A stretch of 38,601 bases of DNA from Clostridium thermobutyricum DSM 4928 (GTDB lineage Bacteria; Bacillota; Clostridia; Clostridiales; Clostridiaceae), in the NCBI RefSeq assembly GCF_002050515.1, contig NZ_LTAY01000031.1, positions 1 through 38,601 of the forward strand, written 5' to 3'. How positions within the stretch are numbered: position 1 is the stretch's first letter; the number at the start of each line of letters is the position of its first letter. Both the position numbers and the translations under genes were made by a program. Below the pieces are notes generated by a model. It was not told the DNA's origin. It did not search any database and was given only the letters and a program-made list of their open reading frames with translations. Shown in pieces: positions 31,746-37,830 of this stretch.

Positions 31746-32741
31746 ATGGAAAGAGAAAGAATAAGAACAGAAGTTAAAATAGAAGGGATAGCAGACCAAG
31801 GATATGGATTAACATATCAATATATAAATAGAATGGTTGGCTTAAGTCCTGAAGCCAAAACAATTTATAACTATTTAAGTTGTTTAGCTGGTAAAACTAA
31901 CGAAGCATTTCCAAGTGTAAAATTAATGCTACATGAACTTGGAATGAGTAAGACAAGATTTTATAAACATAGAGAATCTTTACTTGAACTTGGACTAATT
32001 AGAGTAGAGCAAGGAAGATTTAAATATAAAAATTCAAATAGAGAATATTTAGATACATGTCTTTATGTTCTACTAACCGATTATGATAAAATTGCAGAAC
32101 AAAAAGATAAATATAGATTAGAAAAAATAAAAAAAGAAACATCTAAAACTAAAATTGATAAAATCAACGATGTTGATAAAAACGTTAAACAACGTCATTT
32201 GAAAAAATCAAATAACGTTGAAACCCTTGAAAATACTAACGTTGACGTGTGTCCTCAAAACGAGGATACTCAAAACGAGGATACTCAAAACGAGGACACA
32301 AATAATAACAACTCTAAAAATAACAACTCTAAAAATAACAATAATAATACTACTACTATAGAAAAATCTGAAAATAACGATATTAAAAAAATTGAATCTA
32401 AAAATAGTAGTAGCAATAAAATAAAAATAAATTTAGATTTAAAAAATATAACTAAGACTAATATTAAAAAATTAAAATTAAATCAAGAACAGATTGATCT
32501 GTTAGAAGAATATGTATTAAATAGTGATTGTGATGATATAGACGGATTTAGTTACTTTATAGCTAAGTCTATTAAGAATGGGGAAATTACTAGAGATTCT
32601 TTAAAAATTTCTAAATCACATAAAATTAATAAACAAGTAAGTTCAAATAATGATGTTACTTTATTTAGAAAAACTAGAGAAAAACAATTAGAGGATTATA
32701 ATGATGCAATAGAAGATGATTTTAATAATTTAATTCTTTAG
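31746..32741 (+). CDS. rep: Plasmid-type replication initiator (Rep)
   Basis: 331 residues. The N-terminal 110 residues form a winged helix: LSPEAKTIYNYLSCLAGKTN, EAFPSVKLMLHELGMSKTRF, ESLLELGLIRVEQGRF, in the style of RepA_N/DnaD-related initiators. The centre (about 130-215) is low-complexity, with QNEDT three times and Asn runs; the C-terminus has a compact helical domain (NQEQIDLLEEYVLNSDCDDI). RepA_N plasmids carry their origin in this central part of the gene. Start ATG 31746 follows AAGGGGGATATT. The antisense RNA and par locus nearby support a plasmid initiator over a phage regulator. Confidence 0.8.
   Translation: MERERIRTEVKIEGIADQGYGLTYQYINRMVGLSPEAKTIYNYLSCLAGKTNEAFPSVKLMLHELGMSKTRFYKHRESLLELGLIRVEQGRFKYKNSNREYLDTCLYVLLTDYDKIAEQKDKYRLEKIKKETSKTKIDKINDVDKNVKQRHLKKSNNVETLENTNVDVCPQNEDTQNEDTQNEDTNNNNSKNNNSKNNNNNTTTIEKSENNDIKKIESKNSSSNKIKINLDLKNITKTNIKKLKLNQEQIDLLEEYVLNSDCDDIDGFSYFIAKSIKNGEITRDSLKISKSHKINKQVSSNNDVTLFRKTREKQLEDYNDAIEDDFNNLIL
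32181..32298. repeat. Iteron-like repeats inside rep (candidate origin)
   Basis: CTCAAAACGAGGATA is repeated in tandem at 32254-32268, 32269-32283 and 32284-32298 (last copy ends ACA). Upstream, AACGTT occurs at 32181, 32214 and 32238, twice as TAACGTTGA. ATAACAACTCTAAAA is also repeated just downstream. In RepA_N plasmids direct repeats in the middle of rep bind the initiator, so this is the best oriV candidate. Confidence 0.65.
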
Positions 32742-32756
32742 ATACTATGTTAATAA

Positions 32757-32831
32757 TAAATAATGCTATATGAGCCCAAATAGGGCTTGTATAGAAAGAT
32801 TTTCTATATAGACACATAATTGCATTATTTA
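32757..32831. other. Cruciform-like structured element after rep
   Basis: An outer stem TAAATAATGC/GCATTATTTA (32757-32766, 32822-32831) encloses two hairpins: GAGCCC/GGGCTT (32772-32777, 32783-32788) and TATAGAAA/TTTCTATA (about 32790-32808). No T-run follows, so it is not a plain terminator. It could be a structured RNA, a single-strand origin or a processing site. Confidence 0.6.
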
Positions 32832-32883
32832 ATAATAAAATTGCTTAGAATTAATTTTAAATAAATTTAAGGGGGATAAACAA

Positions 32884-33195
32884 ATGAAAATGGGTGTAAG
32901 AAAACCAAGTATAAAAAAATCTATTAGTGCTAGAACTACAGGAAGAGCAACTAGAAGTGTAAAAAGAGCAGTTAATCCTATGTACGGTAAGAAAGGAATG
33001 GGGTGGGTGAATGACCCTAAAAAAGCTGCCTACAATAAAGTTTATAATAAAACTACAGTTTCAGCTAAAGATTTAGTTGAAGGTAAATCTAATAAAAAAA
33101 ATTTTGGTGAGGATATAATATGCGGGATTATTGGATTAATTTTCATATTAGGTATAGTATTTATTATTGTGTTTTTACTATGCTTATTCTTATAA
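32884..33195 (+). CDS. Basic tail-anchored membrane protein (103 aa)
   Basis: 103 residues. The N-terminal 75 are strongly basic (MGVRKPSIKKSISARTTGRA) and include NPMYGKKGMGWVNDPKKAAY, a motif I associate with small Firmicute phage and plasmid proteins. The last 25 residues are a transmembrane helix (DIICGIIGLIFILGIVFIIV) ending in FLLCLFL. RBS AAGGGGGA. Gene order places it between rep and the RNA array. Superinfection exclusion or surface modification is possible; function unknown. Confidence 0.72.
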   Translation: MKMGVRKPSIKKSISARTTGRATRSVKRAVNPMYGKKGMGWVNDPKKAAYNKVYNKTTVSAKDLVEGKSNKKNFGEDIICGIIGLIFILGIVFIIVFLLCLFL

Positions 33196-33227
33196 ACCTA
33201 GTAATACTCTCATTTATTAGAAGTTAG

Positions 33228-33270
33228 AGCGTAACAGGAATGTACTTTAAGCGTAACAGGAATGTACTTT
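33228..33270. repeat. Tandem 21-bp repeat
   Basis: Two exact copies (33228-33248 and 33250-33270) begin AGCGTAACAGGAATGTAC and are separated by one base. They are more GC-rich than their surroundings and stand alone at the start of the non-coding RNA array. A protein-binding site is likely, perhaps for Rep or an array regulator. Confidence 0.75.
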
Positions 33271-33397
33271 GAAAAATTTTTAAATATAGTAGTTTAAACA
33301 ATAAAGTGCTATTAAAATATTAGCTATAATTTTTAAAAGAATTACATTTAATAATAGAAATTAGGTTACTATTATGAAAACTTTAAACATGACTATT

Positions 33398-33516
33398 TTT
33401 AAAATAAGGTGTTTAATATTATAATATATTTTGATGTAGATATTTTTTTTAAAGTGTTTTTTTGATTTTGTTGTTAACAAAAAGGAGTTGCTTTTATATA
33501 AGGTAGCTCCTTTTTA
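33398..33516 (+). ncRNA. Array RNA unit 1 (short)
   Basis: Promoter TTTAAA (33398-33403), 16-bp spacer, TATAAT (33420-33425); predicted start near 33432. Terminator: AAAAAGGAGTTGC (33479-33491) pairs with GTAGCTCCTTTTT (33503-33515). Predicted RNA about 85 nt. No ribosome site with a usable frame. A weak form of the upstream box (AAACATGACTATTT) precedes the -35. Confidence 0.68.
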
Positions 33517-33648
33517 CATTACACTAAAATCGATAATAAAAATATGAGAAAAACAGTTTAGATTATAAATATTTATTTAAATTATGAAATGTATTTATAT
33601 ATATTTTTAAATAAATAATAAAAGATATTTTACTTTTGTGAAAATATT

Positions 33649-33786
33649 AAACAAAAGTGTTTTTAAAATGAGTTAGTGTATATTATAATTTAAACATGTT
33701 AAGGAACAAGCAAAGTAATTTTTAAATGTTTTGTAATTTTTTACTATCGAAAGGAGTTACCTATTTGTAAGGTGACTCCTTTTATA
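33649..33786 (+). ncRNA. Array RNA unit 2 (short)
   Basis: Box AAACAAAAGTGTTT (33649-33662) abuts -35 TTTAAA (33662-33667); 16-bp spacer; TATAAT (33684-33689); start near 33696. Terminator: AAAGGAGTTACC (33750-33761) and GGTGACTCCTTT (33771-33782), then T-rich. Predicted RNA about 90 nt, with the same GGAG...CTCC stem type as unit 1. Confidence 0.7.
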
Positions 33787-33912
33787 TTTTATTATGATTA
33801 AAAACATATTAGAAAAACAGTTTAAGGTATGAATATTTGCTAAAAATGTAAAAATGTTTTCAGCTAAATTTATATAAAATAATTAAAATTTGTTAATTTT
33901 TGTTATAATGTT

Positions 33913-34053
33913 AAACAAATATAGTTGAAAAATTATTTAATTAATACTATAATAAATTTGAATTTAATATAAATTTTTGCATGAATAATTCTTTGCAAAT
34001 CGTTATGATTTTAATAAAAAAGGAGCTATACCATATATAATAGCTCCTTTTTT
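33913..34053 (+). ncRNA. Array RNA unit 3 (short)
   Basis: Box AAACAAATATAGTT (33913-33926); -35 TTGAAA (33925-33930), 17-bp spacer, TATAAT (33948-33953); start near 33960. The body holds TTTGCA/TGCAAA, able to pair, and a stretch CTTTGCAAATCGTTAT shared with unit 5. Terminator: AAAAAAGGAGCTAT/ATAGCTCCTTTTTT (34016-34029, 34040-34053). Predicted RNA about 94 nt. Confidence 0.72.
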
Positions 34054-34127
34054 ATTATATTAAAACTTATAAAATACTTTAATTTTATAGCTTAATAAAC
34101 ACTAAATTTTAAACATTTGTTTAAATT

Positions 34128-34376
34128 AAACACAAATGTGTTTGAAAGCGTTTTGATTTATTATATAATATAAGTGGATTAAGATAAACAATCCCGACTC
34201 AAACTAATTTTTAATGTTTTCCATATTTTTAAAATTTTAAAAGGAGTTGCTATGCCGATATGTAACTCCTAAAAATTTTATATATGGCAAAAACTAAAAA
34301 TTTAATCTCATCTGACGCATTTTTTTAATTTGTTAACTCAAAAAAGAGCTATTTTCCATAAGGTAGCTCTTTTTGT
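34128..34376 (+). ncRNA. Array RNA unit 4 (long, two hairpins)
   Basis: Box AAACACAAATGTGTTT (34128-34143); -35 TTGAAA (34142-34147), 16-bp spacer, TATAAT (34164-34169); start near 34176. First hairpin: AGGAGTT/AACTCCT (34242-34248, 34264-34270), extended by A/T pairs to CCATAT/ATATGG, without a T-run. Terminator: AAAAAGAGCTA/TAGCTCTTTTT (34341-34351, 34364-34374). Predicted RNA about 200 nt. The first hairpin loop holds a micro-frame MPICNS behind AAAAGGAG. Confidence 0.72.
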
Positions 34377-34539
34377 GTTTAAATTAGTGCTAAAATAAAA
34401 TTATTAATATTATAATTTAGGTTATAACAAATATGTTAAACAATAGTTTAATTATGGTTTTTTACTAAAGATTGCGAAAATGTTTTCAATTAACTTCACA
34501 GACAAATAAACAAAACCGGTTAACTTTTGTGAAAATAAT

Positions 34540-34681
34540 AAACAAATGTGTTTGAACAAATATTTGAGCAATATTATAATAATTATTGTTTAGATATAAA
34601 TCTTATATAAACATTTCTTTGCAGATCATTATTATCACAGTAAAAAAAAGAGTTATTAAATATAAAATAACTCTTTTTTTT
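34540..34681 (+). ncRNA. Array RNA unit 5 (short, paralogue of unit 3)
   Basis: Box AAACAAATGTGTTT (34540-34553); -35 TTGAAC (34552-34557), 17-bp spacer, TATAAT (34575-34580); start near 34587. The body has TTCTTTGCAGATCATTAT, matching unit 3. Terminator: AAAAAAAGAGTTATT/AATAACTCTTTTTTT (34643-34657, 34666-34680). Predicted RNA about 95 nt. Confidence 0.72.
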
Positions 34682-34756
34682 ACTATATTAAAACTTATAA
34701 AATACTTTAATTTTGTTTTGTAATAAGTGCTAATTTTTTAAACATTTATTTAAATT

Positions 34757-35003
34757 AAACACAAATGTGTTTGAAAACATTTTTATTTATTATATAATAT
34801 AGGTGAATTAAACAATAATACCTTATCAAAATAGTTTTTTAACGTTTTCCATATTTTATTTTTAAAGGAGTTACTATGCCAATATGTAACTCCTGAAAAT
34901 TTTATATATGGCTTAAACTAAAATTATAATCTCATCTATATACTTTTTATGAATTCATTATTAATAAAAAAGAGCTACTTTCAATACGATAGCTCTTTTT
35001 GTT
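34757..35003 (+). ncRNA. Array RNA unit 6 (long, paralogue of unit 4)
   Basis: Box AAACACAAATGTGTTT (34757-34772); -35 TTGAAA (34771-34776), 16-bp spacer, TATAAT (34793-34798); start near 34805. First hairpin AGGAGTTAC/GTAACTCCT (34866-34874, 34886-34894), again within CCATAT/ATATGG. Terminator AAAAAGAGCTA/TAGCTCTTTTT (34967-34977, 34990-35000). Predicted RNA about 200 nt. The MPICNS micro-frame is kept, with a synonymous change. Confidence 0.72.
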
Positions 35004-35051
35004 TTGAAATAAAATTAAATTATTAAATAGAAAATATTCAATGATAGTATT

Positions 35052-35175
35052 TTGAAAATAATGTAATTAGTGATAAAATATAAGTATCCCTATATAAATA
35101 CATTTATTTATATAATTAATAAATGTAACACTATTCTCAAAAAGAAGCTACTTTATAACCAAGTAGCTTTTTTTG
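35052..35175 (+). ncRNA. Array RNA unit 7 (short)
   Basis: -35 TTGAAA (35052-35057), 16-bp spacer, TAAAAT (35074-35079); start near 35086. An internal stem CATTTATT/AATAAATG (35101-35125) precedes the terminator AAGCTACTT/AAGTAGCTT (35145-35153, 35161-35169) with a T-run. Predicted RNA about 90 nt. It lacks a clear upstream box and is the most diverged unit. Confidence 0.66.
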
Positions 35176-35389
35176 TTTTTATAGTAATATTAGTAATAAA
35201 AATATGAAAATTTTAGTAAAAAGTATTTTTGTATACTAAAATAAAAAAATACAGTATATTAAATTATTAAAAATGAGATTTTCTTAATAAAGGGTTGTCT
35301 AGTTTTTTATAATTCCTTCGACTTGAAAGATAGAACAATAGTTCTTACAATCTAATTAACAAATACCTATTAGTTAGGGGGAATTAAAA

Positions 35390-35515
35390 ATGTCAGATAC
35401 AAAAGAAGAAATGAAAAAAGAAATAATAGGAATGATTAATAGTATAGAAAATCCATATTGGATAAGTATGATCTATAATTATTTATTAGTTATAAAAGAA
35501 AAAGAGAGCATTTAG
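35390..35515 (+). CDS. Small protein of unknown function (41 aa)
   Basis: 41 codons, MSDTKEEMKKEIIGMINSIE then NPYWISMIYNYLLVIKEKES, from ATG 35390 behind AGGGGGA with 8-base spacing. It is helical, with an acidic start and a hydrophobic centre. Similar short proteins lie near the repressor in clostridial prophages. It converges on the repressor gene, overlapping it by 4 bases within a shared terminator. Confidence 0.68.
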   Translation: MSDTKEEMKKEIIGMINSIENPYWISMIYNYLLVIKEKESI

Positions 35516-35527
35516 CTCTCTTTTTTT
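35500..35527. terminator. Bidirectional terminator between the 41-aa gene and the repressor
   Basis: GAGAGC (35504-35509) and GCTCTC (35515-35520), loop ATTTA, with seven T on the plus side and an A-rich flank on the other, so it can stop both convergent transcripts. It overlaps both stop codons. Confidence 0.88.
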
Positions 35528-35874
35528 GGTAATCCTTCTATTAAAGTTTTTATACACTCAAAGTATTCAGGTTCTAATTGAGTAAGCCCTTTAACTATTT
35601 CATATAGCTTAGAATTTTCTTTACTTAGCTCATACATCAGTTCAGCAACTTCTCTCTCGCTTTTAGTAGCTTCATACATATTACCAGTTCCATTTAATAA
35701 CCAATCTTTACTCACATTAAAAGTTGATTCAATTAAGTTTATTAAGTATTCTTTGGCTTCAACTTTGTTATATTCTATATTAGCTATTACTGACCTAGAT
35801 ACTCCTAACTTTATAGCAAATTTTTCTTGAGATAATCCTTCCTTCAATCTTACTTCTTTAATTCTTTCATTCAT
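35512..35874 (-). CDS. CI-like XRE-family repressor
   Basis: 120 residues. An N-terminal HTH_3 domain (NERIKEVRLKEGLSQEKFAI, KLGVSRSVIANIEYNKVEAK) is followed by VSKDWLLNGTGNMYE, typical of short clostridial prophage repressors, and a helical C-terminus. There is no LexA-type peptidase domain, so induction is probably by antirepressor and not by self-cleavage. It faces the early genes across a promoter region with two matching operators. Confidence 0.9.
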   Translation of the reverse strand: MNERIKEVRLKEGLSQEKFAIKLGVSRSVIANIEYNKVEAKEYLINLIESTFNVSKDWLLNGTGNMYEATKSEREVAELMYELSKENSKLYEIVKGLTQLEPEYFECIKTLIEGLPKKES

Positions 35875-35897
35875 AAGTAAATCCCCTTTCTTTAAAT

Positions 35898-35931
35898 ATT
35901 ATATAATTTTAATGTTGTCTTATCAAGACAA
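35898..35931 (-). promoter_or_regulatory. Repressor promoter with operator O1
   Basis: On the minus strand, -35 TTGATA (35921-35926), 17-bp spacer, -10 TATAAT (35898-35903). The inverted repeat TTGTCTTATCAAGACAA (35915-35931) covers the -35, so repressor binding here should autoregulate its own gene. Confidence 0.87.
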
Positions 35932-35992
35932 TTTTAAATGTTAAAAAAGTGTAAAAATAACTAAAATGTATTTTAAAAACAAAAAATATTGT

Positions 35993-36014
35993 TATAATTG
36001 TCTTGCAAGAACAA
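35993..36014 (+). promoter_or_regulatory. Early promoter -10 with operator O2
   Basis: TATAAT (35993-35998) heads the rightward early operon; the -35 is poor (near 35970, TTTTAA). TTGTCTTGCAAGAACAA (35998-36014), a close match to O1 with a 2-base core, covers the start site, so bound repressor shuts off early genes. Confidence 0.85.
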
Positions 36015-36034
36015 AAGAAAAGGAGATGGATAAA

Positions 36035-36187
36035 ATGGAAATTCAAAATGCGCAAGAAATTTTAGAACTTATTCCCGATTTACAAAGACTTGAAAATCCA
36101 CAAGACTTTAATTTGATTAAAGGTGCTATTAGCTCATGTTTAACAGTTCAAGAGTTGAAAAAGAGCACAGCTCAAAAAACAAATTAA
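36035..36187 (+). CDS. First early protein, small (50 aa)
   Basis: I start at ATG 36035, 9 bases after AAAAGGAG; longer in-frame starts at 35966 lie upstream of the predicted transcription start. The product, MEIQNAQEILELIPDLQRLE with NLIKGAISSCLTVQELKK, is helical and 50 residues long. As the first gene behind the repressed promoter it sits where cro usually is, but it has no clear helix-turn-helix. Function unknown. Confidence 0.72.
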   Translation: MEIQNAQEILELIPDLQRLENPQDFNLIKGAISSCLTVQELKKSTAQKTN

Positions 36188-36201
36188 GGAGGACTAATAG
36201 A

Positions 36202-36306
36202 ATGACAAAACTAGTCAACATTAACACTCATAAAGTTTTTAGCGATAAAGACTTTAAAGAGTACGTTAAAGAGTTAAAGAAAAACGGAGGTAATAAAAAT
36301 GAATGA
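36202..36306 (+). CDS. Very small early protein (34 aa)
   Basis: 34 codons, MTKLVNINTHKVFSDKDFKE with a basic end (ELKKNGGNKNE), from ATG 36202 behind AAGGAGG at 11-base spacing. The TGA overlaps the antirepressor start by 8 bases, and the antirepressor's ribosome site lies in its last codons, so it may couple translation. No function assigned. Confidence 0.6.
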   Translation: MTKLVNINTHKVFSDKDFKEYVKELKKNGGNKNE

Positions 36307-37057
36307 AATTAAATTATTCGAAGGGAACGAAGTAAAGGTAAAAACTGATGCAGGAAAAACACTTATTAATTTAGTACATGTTGCTAAGTGTTGCGGTTTA
36401 GTAATAAAAGATAATAGTAGAGGAACAATTAGAGTGAATTGGAATGCTAGAAATGGTGTAAGAGATAAATTAAAAAAATTATGCGAGGCAAATGCCTCAC
36501 AAGAAATCCAAGAAGAAATAAATTACATCTTAGAAGAAATAGAAAATACAGATGATAGAAATACAATTTACATTTCAAGTTGGTTAGCTAAGAGATTAGC
36601 AGTTGAGTGTCATAGTGAAAGAGCAATGAAGTTTAAAAACTTTTTAGTAAGTTTAGATGAAGCAAGAGAGAATAATCAATTAAATAATCAAACATTTGCA
36701 TTAGAACAATTTGCAGTAGCAACAGAACAAATGGCGATAATAGGACAAGCGGTACAAGGACTTCAAAAAATGACAATAGGTATTCAAGAGTATGTAAAGG
36801 ATAGTATTCAAGCTAAAGATAGGCAGATTGATGAAATAAAAGAACTAGTAGGATTAAGAACTAAAAATACAGTTACTTTAGTTAATCGTTTAAAAGAAGT
36901 TCTATCAAGAAAATATAACAAAAATATATCAGGAAAATCTACTGAATATAGTATTGCAAAGAATAAAATATTTTCAGAATTTAAAGTAACAAAATGGGAA
37001 GAAATTCCTGTTTGTAAATATAATAGTGTTTTTGCTTTTATTGAGGAAGTTATTTAA
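36299..37057 (+). CDS. Antirepressor-like protein (ORF6C-type C-terminus)
   Basis: 252 residues. The N-terminal 115 residues (NLVHVAKCCGLVIKDNSRGT, STIYISSWLAKRLA-type segment, HSERAMKFKNFLVSLDEA) resemble a BRO/ORF6N-type domain. A helical linker follows, and the C-terminal 70 residues (LRTKNTVTLVNRLKEVLSRK, SIAKNKIFSEFKVTKWEEIP) match the ORF6C/antirepressor C-terminal domain. It would counter the CI-like repressor during induction, which suits a repressor lacking a self-cleaving domain. RBS CGGAGG. Confidence 0.8.
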   Translation: MNEIKLFEGNEVKVKTDAGKTLINLVHVAKCCGLVIKDNSRGTIRVNWNARNGVRDKLKKLCEANASQEIQEEINYILEEIENTDDRNTIYISSWLAKRLAVECHSERAMKFKNFLVSLDEARENNQLNNQTFALEQFAVATEQMAIIGQAVQGLQKMTIGIQEYVKDSIQAKDRQIDEIKELVGLRTKNTVTLVNRLKEVLSRKYNKNISGKSTEYSIAKNKIFSEFKVTKWEEIPVCKYNSVFAFIEEVI

Positions 37058-37183
37058 AAATATTATTTATTTTATAATCTTTAAATTTTAATTTTAGTTA
37101 TCTTCGAAATTTAAGGTATTTCAAAAACATAAATATTATAAAACAAATAAATTTTTAAAATAATTAAGAAAGAAGTAAAGCAA

Positions 37184-37300
37184 ATGAACATGAATTATTA
37201 CTTAGAAAAAGCAACAATGCTTGTTGAAAGTGGTTTAACGATAAGACAAGCAGTAGAGAAAGTTAAAGAAGAATATAGGAGGAAAGAACAAGATGATTAA
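37184..37300 (+). CDS. Small early protein (38 aa)
   Basis: 38 codons, MNMNYYLEKATMLVESGLTI then RQAVEKVKEEYRRKEQDD, helical and charged. AAGAAAG lies upstream of ATG 37184. The stop overlaps the next start by 8 bases, and its codons include that gene's AGGAGG, a typical coupled arrangement. Function unknown. Confidence 0.62.
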   Translation: MNMNYYLEKATMLVESGLTIRQAVEKVKEEYRRKEQDD

Positions 37301-37499
37301 AGTAGAAAGTAAAATAGTTGATGATGAAAATTGTGGGGTAAATGTTGAAGTTAATGGAACAATAAAAGATTTATATATAGAAAGTGCAATGATTATTAAA
37401 AGTTTAGTTGATAAGGTTTCTAAAGCTGTAGATAAAGATAAAGAGGTAATATTAGGTGATATTTTAAAAGAAATATTATTACAAATGGGAGATAAGTAA
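37293..37499 (+). CDS. Small early phage protein (68 aa)
   Basis: 68 residues: beta-rich start (KVESKIVDDENCGVNVEVNG) and a helical end (SLVDKVSKAVDKDKEVILGD, ILKEILLQM). Strong RBS AGGAGG. Proteins of this type are common just before the replisome organiser in clostridial phages; no function is known to me. Confidence 0.72.
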   Translation: MIKVESKIVDDENCGVNVEVNGTIKDLYIESAMIIKSLVDKVSKAVDKDKEVILGDILKEILLQMGDK

Positions 37500-37500
37500 T

Positions 37501-37821
37501 ATGAAATTAATTGATATAGAAGAAGATAAAATCTATAAGAGCGAATATGAATGTGTATTTTATAAATACAACTCAAGAGGAGAAATAGAGAGAAGTTTAT
37601 ATATTGATGATTGGGAATGTTCTTCAGTATTAGTAACTAATATACCTGAATTACTCAACACAAATGTTAGTGAATATACACCTACAAAATGGATAATTGT
37701 AAATGATGTAGAAGGATTAAGAATAAGGTTAAGGCAAACAGATAGTATTGTATGGTTAAGTTTAAAAGAATTAGAGAAATTATGTGAAGATGTTGCAAAT
37801 GAAAAAAATGCACCTTTTTAG
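37501..37821 (+). CDS. Early phage protein of unknown function (106 aa)
   Basis: 106 residues from ATG 37501, one base after the previous stop, with GGGAG upstream. KLIDIEEDKIYKSEYECVFY and TPTKWIIVNDVEGLRIRLRQ suggest a small beta-rich domain; the end is acidic and helical. It lies directly before the replisome organiser. Function unknown. Confidence 0.72.
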   Translation: MKLIDIEEDKIYKSEYECVFYKYNSRGEIERSLYIDDWECSSVLVTNIPELLNTNVSEYTPTKWIIVNDVEGLRIRLRQTDSIVWLSLKELEKLCEDVANEKNAPF

Positions 37822-37830
37822 GAGTGAATT

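Larger units (their letters stand above)
33905..35003. repeat. Diverged 628-bp tandem duplication in the RNA array
   Basis: Units 3+4 and 5+6 are paralogous pairs: their -35 elements are offset by 627 and 629 bp. The stretch between the short and long unit is nearly identical, including TATTAAAACTTATAAAATAC followed by TTTAATTTT in both. Bodies have diverged while promoter, box and stems persist, so the pair has been kept under selection or is recent. Confidence 0.78.

Noticed and set aside
33196..35389. CRISPR array reading of the repeated hairpins
   Set aside because: Units are 217-410 bp apart, repeats are diverged, there are promoters and terminators in each, and no cas gene is present.
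37235..37576. Minus-strand frame opposite the small early genes
   Set aside because: Antisense to well-supported coupled genes with strong ribosome sites; composition is that of a shadow frame.
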